Source of the DNA: Microvirga roseola
Lineage (GTDB): Bacteria; Pseudomonadota; Alphaproteobacteria; Rhizobiales; Beijerinckiaceae
Assembly: GCF_020866965.1 (NCBI RefSeq)
Contig: NZ_JAJATX010000033.1
Location: 1-41,998, forward strand
DNA: 41,998 nt
Reading direction: 5' to 3'
Positions 34,156 through 41,998 of this stretch are shown one piece after another. The position numbers and the translations under genes were made by a program. Each line of letters begins with the position of its first letter. Within the stretch, counting starts at the first letter, position 1. The notes under the pieces were generated by a model. That model did no database searches. It had not been told where the DNA came from and saw only the letters and a program-made list of their open reading frames with translations.

Positions 34156-35202
34156 TCAGCCGCCCTGGTTGGCTGCCGTCTGCCGGTTGATCTCGCCGGT
34201 CCTGGCGTCGATCCAGAGATTGACGGGCGTGCCGTCCCGGGAGGCCTGAACGCGGTAGCTGGTGTCGCGCAGCTCGACGCTGCGGATATTGCTGAAGCCG
34301 TTGTTGCTCAGCATGTTGCGCAGCTGACCGCGGGTCATGTGGCTCGGCTCGATCACGTAGCCGTTGCGCCCGTCGATCCGCAGGTTCACCTGCTCGCCGA
34401 ACCAGTTGGCGGTGCCGTTGTAGATGTTGCCGTTGCGGCTCAGGTCCGAGATGTTCGTGAAGCCGCGCTGACGCAGATACGAGCGCACCTGTCCACGCGG
34501 CACCAGCCCCGGCTGCTCCATCCGCGCGGCGAGCTCCCGCAGGTCCACGGTCGGGCCGACATTCTGCATGTCGTCGCTTGCCTGCCCGCCGCCGCTCTGG
34601 CTCATGCTGGACTGCTGACCCTGGCGGCTCATCCCGGAGGCCTGGCCCTGCTGGCCGGCTCCGAACTGCCGGTTCTGCTGGCCCATGCCGTAAGGCTGGT
34701 TCATGCCGAATGCCTGACCCTGCCCGCCGAAGGAGCGGTTCATCCCGCCGACGGAGCTGGTGACCATGGCTTGGTCCCCGGACGGGCTGAGGATCATGAC
34801 GACCTGCCGGCCCTGCGGCGTCCGGGCCTGCACCAGGAATGCGGCATCGAGAATGCGGATGTTCTGGAAGCCCACCTGCCGCAGCTGCCGGCGCAGCATC
34901 ACGCGGTCGTTATAGCGGCTCTGGCCGGCGCTCATCCGGCCCCGGGCATTCGCCGCCATCGGCTCGACGGGGCCGGGCGCCCAGAGCCTGCTGTACGGAT
35001 TGGGAGCGTTCGTCTGGTTCGGCGCCATCGGCTCCACGGGTCCGGGAACCCACTGGCGACGGTACTCGTCCTGACCCTGATAAGGCTGCGCCGGATAACC
35101 CTGCCCTGCCTGATAGCCGCCATATCCCGTCCGGGCGAGCGCGACCGTCGAGCTGCCCGCCAGCAAAGCGGCCGCGAGCATGGCAACGGAATGTCTGTGC
35201 AT
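34156..35202 (-). CDS. secreted protein with three PepSY-like modules and a Gln-rich linker
   Basis: The 348-residue protein has a clear signal peptide (MHRHSVAMLAAALLAGSS, cut near ALA at residue 23). Residues 51-60 and 74-83 are a duplicated decamer, W(V/A)PGPVEPMA. Three related modules follow at about 102-145, 240-284 and 295-340. Each runs L-x-x-x-GF-x-NI, an eight- to twelve-residue gap, a strand, then a V-x-L-x-ID-x-x-x-G-x-I-type strand; this is PepSY-like in pattern. Between modules one and two lies a low-complexity Gly/Gln/Met/Ser linker. The protein is probably periplasmic or exported. Function is unknown; PepSY-type domains are often inhibitory or regulatory. Two hairpins lie beyond the 3' end. 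Confidence 0.82.
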   Translation of the reverse strand: MHRHSVAMLAAALLAGSSTVALARTGYGGYQAGQGYPAQPYQGQDEYRRQWVPGPVEPMAPNQTNAPNPYSRLWAPGPVEPMAANARGRMSAGQSRYNDRVMLRRQLRQVGFQNIRILDAAFLVQARTPQGRQVVMILSPSGDQAMVTSSVGGMNRSFGGQGQAFGMNQPYGMGQQNRQFGAGQQGQASGMSRQGQQSSMSQSGGGQASDDMQNVGPTVDLRELAARMEQPGLVPRGQVRSYLRQRGFTNISDLSRNGNIYNGTANWFGEQVNLRIDGRNGYVIEPSHMTRGQLRNMLSNNGFSNIRSVELRDTSYRVQASRDGTPVNLWIDARTGEINRQTAANQGG

Positions 35203-35405
35203 GATCTCTCCTCCTGTAGCGCCCCCAATGCTGGGTAATCGCCGCCAGCACGGAGGGATCCGGACAAGGTTTCGGCTCGGTACGATAATGGACAGAGTCC
35301 TGCGGCCGGGCCGCGCCTATGCCCCCTGTCCAGGGATTTGACTCAGCTCAACGCGTCTTGCCGCGCCAAGCGCTACCGTGAGGCATCTTCAACCGAGGCG
35401 CTGCC

Positions 35406-35612
35406 ATGCTGAAACTCGCACCTCTCATCTGGATCATCCTGGGAACCACCCTGGCGGGAATGCTCGTCGTGCCGGTCCTCACCGTCCCGTCTCTGGCCGA
35501 CCGGAGCATGACCATGATCCCCGCCGCCACCGCGGCCGGCTTCCTCCTCGCCATTCCCCTGGCGCTCCTCATCGCCCGCAGGATCTACGCCGCCACCGCC
35601 GCCCGGCGGTGA
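35406..35612 (+). CDS. small two-helix membrane protein
   Basis: The 68-residue product consists of two hydrophobic helices (LIWIILGTTLAGMLVVPVLTV and IPAATAAGFLLAIPLALLIA) joined by a short polar loop and closed by a basic tail (RRIYAATAARR). GAGG lies about eight bases before the ATG. Similar small proteins near der are, from memory, common in Hyphomicrobiales and often carry misleading database names. It is convergent with der, only 24 bases away. Function unknown. Confidence 0.75.
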   Translation: MLKLAPLIWIILGTTLAGMLVVPVLTVPSLADRSMTMIPAATAAGFLLAIPLALLIARRIYAATAARR

Positions 35613-35636
35613 GGCCGGGCGCGGTCGCAAGAGGTC

Positions 35637-36983
35637 CTACTTCCGCCCCTTGTCGTAAGGGTTCTGGCCCATGCGGAGCGACACGCGGATCGGGGTGCCC
35701 GGGAGGTCGAAGGCTTCGCGGATGTTGTTGACGAGATAGCGCGTGTAGCTCTTCGGCAGAGCGTCGAGCTGGTTGCCGAAGATCGCGAAATGCGGCGGGC
35801 GCGACTTCACCTGGGTCATGTAGCGGATCTTGATCCGGCGCCCTGAGACGGCGGGCGGCGGATTGGCGTCGATCGCCTCGGAAAGCCACTGGTTGAGCTT
35901 GGCGGTCGAGATACGCGTGTTCCAGGTCTCGTAAGCCTGGAACACCGCCTTCATCAGCGGGTCGATGCCGCTGCCGGCGAGCCCTGAAAGCGGCACCACG
36001 GGAGCGCCCCTCACCTGCGGCAGCAGACGGGCGGCCTTCTCCTTCAGGTCCTTCAGGAGGCCCTGCTGGTCGGCGACGAGGTCCCATTTGTTGAGGCCGA
36101 TGACGAGGGCGCGGCCCTCCTGCTCCACCAGATCGACGATGGACAGGTCCTGCTTCTCGAAGGGAATGGTCGCATCGAGCAGAACGACCACGACCTCGGC
36201 GAAGCGCACGGCGCGCAGGGCATCGGCGACGGAGAGCTTCTCGAGCTTGTCCTCGACCCTGGCGCGCTTGCGCAGGCCTGCCGTATCGAAGAGGCGGACT
36301 GGGCGGCCGCGCCAGTCCCAGTCGAGAGAGATCGAATCCCGGGTGATGCCGGCCTCGGGGCCCGTCAGCAGGCGGTCCTCGCCGACCATGCGGTTGATGA
36401 GGGTGGACTTGCCCGCATTGGGGCGGCCGACGATGGCGACCTGCAGCGGCTTGTTCGGGTCGTCCTCCTCTTCCTCCATCTCGTTCGGATCGGGGAAGTA
36501 GGGCATCAGCGCCTCGAAGAGGTCGGCCAAGCCCTCGCCATGCTCGGCGGAGAGGGGAACCGGGTCGCCCAATCCCAGCGAGAAGGCATCGTAGGCCCCG
36601 GCCATTCCCGCCCCGCCCTCGGCCTTGTTGGCGATGAGGATGACGGGCTTGCCGGAGCGGCGAACCATCTCGGCGAAGGGCCGGTCGGCGGGAAGAATCC
36701 CGACGCGGGCGTCGATGACGAAAAGAATGACGTCGGCGTCCTCGATGGCCGCTTCCGTCTGGGCCCGCATGCGGCCGAGGAGCGACTCCTCCGTCGCCTC
36801 CTCCAGCCCTGCCGTATCTATGATGCGGAATTCGAGATCGCCGAGGCGCGCCTCGCCCTCGCGGCGGTCGCGGGTCACGCCGGGCCGGTCGTCCACGAGC
36901 GCGAGCTTCTTGCCGACGAGGCGGTTGAAGAGAGTCGATTTGCCGACATTCGGCCGCCCGACAATGGCGACGGTAGGCGTCAT
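35637..36983 (-). CDS. der: ribosome-assembly GTPase Der (EngA)
   Basis: The 448-residue protein has the two tandem GTPase domains that define Der. The first has GRPNVGKS (residues 9-16), DTAGL and NKAE; the second, after an acidic linker ([11 protein letters not shown]), has GRPNAGKS (about residue 187), [11 protein letters not shown] and NKWD. The C-terminal KH-like domain follows, with [20 protein letters not shown] and the conserved end GTPIRVSLR. Der is needed for maturation of the 50S subunit. The gene follows the TPR protein gene on the same strand after 18 bases, the usual alphaproteobacterial order. Everything looks intact. Confidence 0.97.
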   Translation of the reverse strand: MTPTVAIVGRPNVGKSTLFNRLVGKKLALVDDRPGVTRDRREGEARLGDLEFRIIDTAGLEEATEESLLGRMRAQTEAAIEDADVILFVIDARVGILPADRPFAEMVRRSGKPVILIANKAEGGAGMAGAYDAFSLGLGDPVPLSAEHGEGLADLFEALMPYFPDPNEMEEEEDDPNKPLQVAIVGRPNAGKSTLINRMVGEDRLLTGPEAGITRDSISLDWDWRGRPVRLFDTAGLRKRARVEDKLEKLSVADALRAVRFAEVVVVLLDATIPFEKQDLSIVDLVEQEGRALVIGLNKWDLVADQQGLLKDLKEKAARLLPQVRGAPVVPLSGLAGSGIDPLMKAVFQAYETWNTRISTAKLNQWLSEAIDANPPPAVSGRRIKIRYMTQVKSRPPHFAIFGNQLDALPKSYTRYLVNNIREAFDLPGTPIRVSLRMGQNPYDKGRK

Positions 36984-37002
36984 GTCCCTGTGCCTCGCCT
37001 TT

Positions 37003-37674
37003 TTACTGCGTGACCTGAACGGGGCCGCCTGCCACGAGCGCGGTGTAGACCGCCAGCCGCTGCCTCAAGGCCGAGGGCGTCTCGCGGTCCGCCGCGATCT
37101 GGTCGAACCAGCGCCCGGCGTAATCCATGTCACCGGCCTTAAGGCCCGAGAGGCCAAGGAGTTCCCGGGCCGAGTGCCGCCACGGGTTCGTGGGCACGGC
37201 AAGACGCTCGATGGCGGGTCGCACTTGTGCTGCGTCGCCGGCAGGGAGCCTCAGCCAAGCGGCGCGAAGGCGCGCAAGGTCCTGCCAGACGGGCGGCAGC
37301 GAGGCATCGTTGGCGAGCGCGTCATAAGCGGTCGCGCCGTTCTCCGGGTTCTGCTGACCGAGTTCGGCCGCAAGACGGAAGCGGGCAAGTTGCGCATAGC
37401 CGGTCTCGCCTTCGCGGGCGAGCGCCTCGAGGGCGGCTTGCGCCTCCTGGCTCTTCTCCTCGCGGGAAAGGCTCAGCGCCTGCTCGTACTGGACGGCGGC
37501 GGCTTGGGCGAGGCTCTGCTGCCGGTACTCCCAATAACGCCAGCCGGCGACGGCGATCACGACGAGAAGGGCCACGCCGATGATGACGCCGTTGTAGCGC
37601 TGCCAGATCTGGGCGATCTGATCGCGGCGATATTCCTCGTCAACCTCGCGGATAAACTCGTCGTTCGGGGCCAT
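37003..37674 (-). CDS. YfgM-like membrane-anchored TPR protein
   Basis: The 223-residue protein has a cytoplasmic N-terminus ([25 protein letters not shown]), one transmembrane helix at about residues 29-45 ([17 protein letters not shown]), and a periplasmic tetratricopeptide-like domain ([27 protein letters not shown] and later helices). This matches the YfgM / TPR_21 family, in E. coli an ancillary factor of the Sec translocon. ATG 37674 is chosen over a TTG at 37692 because family proteins begin with the acidic helix. It is upstream of der in the same operon. Confidence 0.88.
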   Translation of the reverse strand: MAPNDEFIREVDEEYRRDQIAQIWQRYNGVIIGVALLVVIAVAGWRYWEYRQQSLAQAAAVQYEQALSLSREEKSQEAQAALEALAREGETGYAQLARFRLAAELGQQNPENGATAYDALANDASLPPVWQDLARLRAAWLRLPAGDAAQVRPAIERLAVPTNPWRHSARELLGLSGLKAGDMDYAGRWFDQIAADRETPSALRQRLAVYTALVAGGPVQVTQ

Positions 37675-37829
37675 ACTCACTCTGCGGCCCAAAAAAGAGC
37701 CGCCTCCTTCACCGAAGTGGGCTTATTTGAATTGGGTCGCCTAGCACAGCCCCCCTTCCAAAGCGAGGGGCAGATCGCGTCTCAAGCGATTTCTCTCAAA
37801 GTGTTCAATAGAAATGGCAATACCGCCCG

Positions 37830-37849
37830 AAAAGCCCCGGACGGCTTTC
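37830..37849 (-). terminator. short terminator after the NnrU-family gene
   Basis: On the minus strand GAAAGCC and GGCTTTT pair around a six-base loop (37843-37849 with 37830-37836), ending in four T, about 20 bases after the stop of the NnrU-family gene. Confidence 0.6.
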
Positions 37850-37870
37850 TGTCATCAGAGACGGCCCGAG

Positions 37871-38464
37871 CTAGGCCGGCATCGGCAGGGCGGGAACGCC
37901 GATCAGGACCGGGTGCAGCCAGATCACGAAGGCAATATAGGCCGCGGTGCCGATCACGGTTGCGAGGACGTCGTTGCGGAACCCTGCGGGCGGGGTTGCA
38001 GGCGCGCCGTGCTGGGCCGCGACGTCCCGGCGCTTGGCGCTGATGCGCGCCACGACCGCCCAGGCCAGAATGGAGCCGAAGAGGATGATCGAGCCGAGGT
38101 CGCCATTCGCGAGGAGGTGTGCGAAGGCCCAGATCTTGACGCCCGCCAGCATCGGATGCTTCAGCCGCCGCGTGATATGGCCGGGGAAATAGGCCGCTAC
38201 GAAGAAGACGAAGGCGCCCCAGACCAGCGGCAGCGCAAGGTGCCGCGTCCAGATCGGCGGCTCCCAGACCGGGATGTAGCCCTCGGCCCGGTACTGGCCG
38301 TAGCCGATGGAGATCAGGACGACCCCGGCGAGAGAGAGAAGAGAATAGAGCCCCTTGTAGGACCCCTCCCCGATCCGCTTGATGACCGCAGCCCGCCTGT
38401 CGCGCGCCATGCTGAATGAATGCGTGCCAATGAAGATGATCAGGCCAAGTACGAGCAGTCCCAC
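37871..38464 (-). CDS. NnrU family integral membrane protein
   Basis: The 197-residue protein has about six hydrophobic segments and the NnrU pattern: LIIFIGTHSFSM at the start, then EGSYKGLYSLLSLAGVVLISIGYGQYR, VWEPPIWTRHLALPLVW and HPMLAGVKIWAFAHLLANGDLGSIILFGSIL with its conserved His. NnrU was first seen near nitric-oxide reductase genes, but relatives are widespread and some resemble isoprenylcysteine methyltransferases. No denitrification gene lies in the window, so the role is open. It stands alone with its own short terminator. Confidence 0.9.
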   Translation of the reverse strand: MGLLVLGLIIFIGTHSFSMARDRRAAVIKRIGEGSYKGLYSLLSLAGVVLISIGYGQYRAEGYIPVWEPPIWTRHLALPLVWGAFVFFVAAYFPGHITRRLKHPMLAGVKIWAFAHLLANGDLGSIILFGSILAWAVVARISAKRRDVAAQHGAPATPPAGFRNDVLATVIGTAAYIAFVIWLHPVLIGVPALPMPA

Positions 38465-38764
38465 CGACGCCCCTCCATCTGGGAATCAAAGCCTTCCGCC
38501 GGATGCGAGGTCACATGATCCGGCTCGGAAGCACAATCTTAGGCCGGAAGTCCTAAAAAGGTTTGACTAGAAACTTCGATTCCCGGCGAAAGGCTTGGAA
38601 TGCCTAAACTTTTAACATGGCAGTGACTTGCGGCACGAAAATTTCCCCGCTACTGACCCGCAACGAAACATATAGACTAGGGCGGCACTGGCGGATGGAC
38701 CCCAAGTTCGGTAGCTAGGCGGCCGTGTCAAACCAACAAGATCAAGATCAAGGGGAAGAAACAG
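38465..38764. other. intergenic region before the second TRAP pair
   Basis: A divergent promoter region of 300 bases. A TTGACT lies near 38563 without a convincing -10 element. No further structure is seen apart from the AAGGGGAAG ribosome-binding site of the next gene. Confidence 0.4.
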
Positions 38765-39388
38765 GTGGCAGCGCTCCTTCAACTATCCCGCGCCATCGAT
38801 GCCGTGAACGAACGCATCGGAAAGATCGTCGCCTGGGCCATCGTGGCGGCCATTCTGGTATCGGCGGTGAACGCCATCATCCGCCGCATCTTCGGCGTCT
38901 CGTCCAATGCCTGGCTCGAGCTGCAGTGGTACCTGTTCGGCGCCGTGTTCATGCTGTGCGCCGCCTGGACCCTGAAGGCGAACGAGCACATCCGTATCGA
39001 CATCGTCTCCAACAAGCTCTCGAAACGGGGGCGCGACTGGATCGACATTCTGGGGCACATCTTCTTCCTGTTCCCGTTCCTAGCGCTGATGCTCTACCTC
39101 TCGGTCCCCTATTTCGAACGCTCCTACGTCTCCGGCGAGGTGTCATCGAATGCAGGCGGCCTGCTGATCTGGCCGGCGAAGGGACTCATCCTGCTCGGCT
39201 TCATCTCCCTGTTCTTCCAGTGGGCGAGCGAGCTCATCAAGCGCATCGCCATCATGCAGGGCAAGCTCGTGGACGAGCATCATGCGACCGGCCACAGCCC
39301 TGAGGTCGAGGCCGAGCGGCTCCTGAAGGAAATGGCCGATCCCCGGCACCCGGATGGCGGTGAGCCTCCAGGCGACGGTGTTCGCTGA
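38765..39388 (+). CDS. TRAP transporter small permease subunit (DctQ family)
   Basis: The 207-residue protein has four hydrophobic segments, with the DctQ-like stretch AIIRRIFGVSSNAWLELQWYLFGAVFMLCAAWTL and HIRIDIVSNKLSKRGRDWIDILGHI. It starts with GTG 38765 shortly after AAGGGGAAG. A charged C-terminal tail of about 30 residues (HHATGHSPEVEAERLLKEMAD) is longer than usual. The large subunit follows 38 bases later. This subfamily, with its enlarged partner, resembles the TakP/lactate or mannitol-type TRAP systems that carry oxo- or hydroxy-acids; the substrate cannot be told from the sequence. Confidence 0.92.
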   Translation: MAALLQLSRAIDAVNERIGKIVAWAIVAAILVSAVNAIIRRIFGVSSNAWLELQWYLFGAVFMLCAAWTLKANEHIRIDIVSNKLSKRGRDWIDILGHIFFLFPFLALMLYLSVPYFERSYVSGEVSSNAGGLLIWPAKGLILLGFISLFFQWASELIKRIAIMQGKLVDEHHATGHSPEVEAERLLKEMADPRHPDGGEPPGDGVR

Positions 39389-39426
39389 ACCCGTCGCCCT
39401 GATGTTGATTTTCGGAGTTTCCGTCC

Positions 39427-41331
39427 ATGGCTGAGCTCATTGCCCAGAACCTCGCGCCGATCATGTTCGCGGCGCTCGTCATCTTCCTTCTCCTCGGATA
39501 CCCGGTCGCCTTCGCGCTCGCGGCGAACGGCCTGCTCTTCTTTTTCATCGCGGTGGAGCTCGCTCCCCTCGCGCCCGACACGATCACCCTGTCCTGGCCT
39601 CTCCTGCAGGCCCTGCCGGACCGCATCTACGGCACCATGTCGAACGAGGTGCTGCTGGCGATCCCGTTCTTCACCTTCATGGGGCTGATCCTCGAACGCT
39701 CCGGCATGGCGGAGGACCTGCTCGACACGATCGGACAGCTCTTCGGCCCTCTGCGCGGCGGCCTTGCCTATGCGGTCGTGTTCGTTGGAGCCCTGCTCGC
39801 CGCCACGACCGGCGTCGTCGCGGCCTCCGTGATCTCGATGGGCCTGATCTCGCTGCCGATCATGCTGCGCTACGGCTATGACCGGCGCCTCGCCACAGGC
39901 ATTATCGCTGCCTCCGGCACGCTCGCCCAGATCATCCCGCCCTCCCTCGTTCTCATCGTCATGGCCGACCAGCTCGGCCGCTCCGTCGGCGACATGTACG
40001 AAGGCGCGTTCCTTCCCGGCCTGATCCTTTCGGGCCTCTATGCCGGCTACATCTTCCTGGCCTCGATGATCGACCCCAAGGCGGCTCCCGGGCTGCCGAA
40101 GGAAGCTATCGGCTACCTCGAGCCCAACGGCGCCCGCGGAGTGTGGCAGCTCGGCGTGCTCGTCGCCTTCTCGGGCCTCGTCGGCTATTACGTGCTGATG
40201 CAGACGGAGACCCGCGCCGGCGCCGATTTCGTGATCCTCACGATCTGCACCGCCACCGTGGTCGCCCTGATCTGCGCACTGATGAACTACGCATTCGGCG
40301 CCAAACGCATCGTCATGACGGCCATCGTCACGGCAGCGCTGATCGGCCTCTACTTCGTGCTCCAGCAGCAGGATTACGGCACGCTGGCGCTTCTGCTGGA
40401 GATGGTCATCGCCGGCGCGGTCTACGCCCTCGTGGTTGGCCTCGTCCAGCGGTTCACCGGCTTCCGGCTCATGTCGAACATGGCCCAGCAGGTCACCTTC
40501 GTCATGGTGCCCCCGCTGCTGCTGATCTTCCTCGTGCTCGGCACCATCTTCATCGGCCTCGCCACCCCGACCGAAGGCGGCGCGATGGGTGCGCTGGGCT
40601 CCCTCATCCTGGCGGCGATCAAGCGCCGGCTCGACAACAACCCGAACCGGTTCAACTTCACCATCGTCCGCCAAGCGACCGAGGCGACGGCGAAGCTCTC
40701 TGCGTTCGTGCTCTTCATCCTCATCGGCGCCCGCGTGTTCTCGCTCACCTTCTATGGCGTGAACGGGCACATCTGGGTGGAGCACCTGCTGACCTCGCTT
40801 CCGGGCGGTCAGGTCGGTTTCCTGATCTTCGTCAACATCCTGGTCTTCCTCCTGGCCTTCTTCCTCGATTTCTTCGAGCTGGCCTTCATCATCATCCCGC
40901 TTCTGGGACCTGCGGCGGAGAAGCTTGGAATCGACCTGATCTGGTTCGGCGTCATGCTGGGCGTGAACATGCAAACCTCGTTCATGCACCCGCCCTTCGG
41001 CTTTGCCCTGTTCTTCCTGCGCTCCGTCGCACCGAAGCAGGCCTACTTCGACAAGGTCACGGGCAAGCGCATGGAGCCGATTACCACAGGGCAGATCTAC
41101 TGGGGCGCAGTGCCCTTCGTCGGAATCCAGCTCATCATGGTGGCCATCGTCGTGTTGTTCCCGGGCATCGTCACGCACTACAAGGCTGCCGGGCCTGTGG
41201 TGGATCCTGCCGCCGTGCAGCAGAAGCTTGACAACCTGATCGTGCCCGGCCTCGGCGACCCGGGAGCCCCGGGCGGCCTTCCCGGCCTGCCGGAACTGAA
41301 CCTCGACCTGGGACCCCCGACGATCCAGTGA
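39427..41331 (+). CDS. enlarged TRAP transporter large permease subunit (DctM family)
   Basis: The 634-residue membrane protein is about 200 residues longer than a standard DctM. The core motifs are present: IPFFTFMGLILERSGMAEDLLDTIG, ASGTLAQIIPPSLVLIVMADQLG, GLATPTEGGAMGALGSL and MQTSFMHPPFGFALFFLRSVAP. The extra length is an insert at about residues 237-345 with four additional hydrophobic helices, and a proline/glycine-rich tail (PGLGDPGAPGGLPGLPELN). This layout is known from the TRAP subgroup annotated as mannitol/chloroaromatic or 2-oxo-acid transporters. It pairs with the DctQ gene 38 bases upstream, and a strong terminator follows. No binding protein is encoded in the window after or directly before it. 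Confidence 0.93.
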   Translation: MAELIAQNLAPIMFAALVIFLLLGYPVAFALAANGLLFFFIAVELAPLAPDTITLSWPLLQALPDRIYGTMSNEVLLAIPFFTFMGLILERSGMAEDLLDTIGQLFGPLRGGLAYAVVFVGALLAATTGVVAASVISMGLISLPIMLRYGYDRRLATGIIAASGTLAQIIPPSLVLIVMADQLGRSVGDMYEGAFLPGLILSGLYAGYIFLASMIDPKAAPGLPKEAIGYLEPNGARGVWQLGVLVAFSGLVGYYVLMQTETRAGADFVILTICTATVVALICALMNYAFGAKRIVMTAIVTAALIGLYFVLQQQDYGTLALLLEMVIAGAVYALVVGLVQRFTGFRLMSNMAQQVTFVMVPPLLLIFLVLGTIFIGLATPTEGGAMGALGSLILAAIKRRLDNNPNRFNFTIVRQATEATAKLSAFVLFILIGARVFSLTFYGVNGHIWVEHLLTSLPGGQVGFLIFVNILVFLLAFFLDFFELAFIIIPLLGPAAEKLGIDLIWFGVMLGVNMQTSFMHPPFGFALFFLRSVAPKQAYFDKVTGKRMEPITTGQIYWGAVPFVGIQLIMVAIVVLFPGIVTHYKAAGPVVDPAAVQQKLDNLIVPGLGDPGAPGGLPGLPELNLDLGPPTIQ

Positions 41332-41351
41332 GGTGGTTCGCACAGTCATAG

Positions 41352-41386
41352 AAAAGGGCGGGCCTTCGAGCCCGCCCTTTTTCTTT
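41352..41386 (+). terminator. intrinsic terminator of the second TRAP operon
   Basis: AAAAGGGCGGGC and GCCCGCCCTTTT (41352-41363, 41370-41381) form a 12-pair stem with loop CTTCGA, followed by TCTTT. It starts 20 bases after the dctM stop. The A-run on the other side could make it bidirectional. Confidence 0.93.
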
Positions 41387-41527
41387 GGTCATACCCTGCT
41401 GCCCTCATTCCTGAGGAACCGCGGAGCGGCATCTCGAAGGTCCAGAATACACTGGAGACGCCCGCCCTTGAGACGGACCTGACGGTCCTCCTCAGGACGA
41501 GGCCGTGAGAGGGCCCCAAAAGCGAAA

Positions 41528-41548
41528 TGCCCGGCAAACGGCCGGGCA
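41528..41548 (-). terminator. intrinsic terminator of the ArsC/YffB-family gene
   Basis: TGCCCGGC and GCCGGGCA (41528-41535, 41541-41548) form a perfect eight-pair stem. On the minus strand it is followed by TTTCGCTTTT. It lies about 25 bases after the stop. Confidence 0.8.
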
Positions 41549-41573
41549 CGACGGGGAGGAATGCAGCAGATCC

Positions 41574-41951
41574 CTACCGAACCGCCTCTTCGTACTGCTC
41601 CGGCTTGAAGCCGACGAGGATGCGGCCGTGGAGCTCGAGCACGGGGCGTTTGATCATGGACGGCTGGTCGAGCATCAGCGCGAGAGCCTTGCGCTCGTCC
41701 AGATCGGCCCTGTCAGCCTCCGGGAGCTTGCGAAAGGTCGTGCCGGCCCGGTTGAGAAGCGCCTCCCAGCCTACGGCGCGAGCCCAGGTCTCCAGCCGCG
41801 AGCGGTCGATGCCTTCAGCCTTGTAGTCATGGAAGCGGTAGGCGACGCCCTTGGCATCGAGCCAAGCGCACGCCTTCTTCATCGTGTCGCAGTTCTTGAT
41901 GGCGTAGAGCGCGACAGCCCCGTCCGATACCAACGACTTACTCCCACTCAC
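41574..41951 (-). CDS. ArsC/Spx-family reductase (YffB-like)
   Basis: The 125-residue protein has the thioredoxin-like fold of the ArsC/Spx family. It opens with ALYAIKNCDTMKKACAWLDAKGVAYRFHDYK, where Cys21 is in the arsenate-reductase position, and ends with QPSMIKRPVLELHGRILVGFKPEQY. The KNCDT site and short length point to the YffB branch, whose reaction is uncertain; arsenate resistance should not be assumed since no ars genes are near. The GTG at 41951 gives this length. A TTG at 41933, seven bases after GGGAG, has the better ribosome-binding site and may be the real start, giving 119 residues. It is convergent with the TRAP operon. Confidence 0.88.
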   Translation of the reverse strand: MSGSKSLVSDGAVALYAIKNCDTMKKACAWLDAKGVAYRFHDYKAEGIDRSRLETWARAVGWEALLNRAGTTFRKLPEADRADLDERKALALMLDQPSMIKRPVLELHGRILVGFKPEQYEEAVR

Positions 41952-41998
41952 TTACTAGCTGTGAGATCTGAGGAGGTTGTTCATCCCGTCTGAGGGCC

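Noticed and set aside
33809..34249. Plus-strand frame of 146 codons across the orphan SOS promoter
   Set aside because: It starts before the promoter, runs into the antisense of the PepSY-like gene, and has no family resemblance or ribosome-binding site.
39280..41349. Minus-strand open frame of 689 codons opposite the second dctM
   Set aside because: It is the antisense shadow of a real membrane-protein gene: very rich in Asp, Glu, His and Arg, with no domain features, while the plus strand shows clear DctM motifs.
41574..41951. Arsenate resistance function for the ArsC-like protein
   Set aside because: The protein fits the YffB/Spx branch and no ars regulator, pump or permease is nearby.

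Overview
The window looks like chromosomal DNA of a high-GC alphaproteobacterium of the order Hyphomicrobiales (Rhizobiales), most likely Microvirga, Methylobacterium or a relative. The signs are two LexA boxes of the alphaproteobacterial form GTTC-N7-GTTC, an imuA-imuB-dnaE2 mutagenesis cassette, a fused CysN-CysC sulfate-activation protein, an HU protein with a histone-H1-like tail, several RTX proteins and two TRAP transporters. The genus is an inference. I found no tRNA, rRNA or CRISPR array.

Positions 1-9.9 kb: the first 1806 codons of a giant minus-strand surface protein (DUF4347, a glycine-rich region, cadherin-like repeats) run off the left edge. Next come a minus-strand sulfotransferase and, divergent from it, cysD and cysNC, which make PAPS, the sulfotransferase's donor. 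The cysD leader carries the sequence signature of a SAM-I/SAM-IV riboswitch and could hide a strong ribosome-binding site. Positions 10.4-11.9 kb: a WYL/YafY regulator and a glutathione S-transferase in tandem, each preceded by a copy of the same palindrome.

Positions 12.2-19.0 kb: a complete mevalonate-use locus. A TRAP transporter (dctP-dctQ-dctM), a class II HMG-CoA reductase and an HMG-CoA lyase form one minus-strand operon, divergent from a MocR-type regulator with a repeated GGGACAG operator between them. The inferred route is mevalonate import, oxidation to HMG-CoA, then cleavage to acetoacetate and acetyl-CoA.

Positions 19.0-29.5 kb: a PhzF-family protein, a frameshifted GNAT acetyltransferase, a phospholipase D-family protein, and the SOS cassette imuA-imuB-dnaE2 behind a LexA box. 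Positions 29.5-34.1 kb look like an accessory patch: an RTX protein with a small C-terminal frameshift, a stray duplicate of one of its repeats, an HU/H1-like protein behind two palindromes, a decayed IS5-family transposase, a second RTX protein, and an orphan LexA box plus sigma-70 promoter that points at a structured RNA rather than an obvious gene.

Positions 34.1-42 kb return to housekeeping character: a secreted protein with three PepSY-like modules, a small membrane protein, der (EngA) with a YfgM-like TPR protein, an NnrU-family membrane protein, a second TRAP pair (small subunit plus an enlarged large subunit) with no binding protein in view, and an ArsC/YffB-family reductase.
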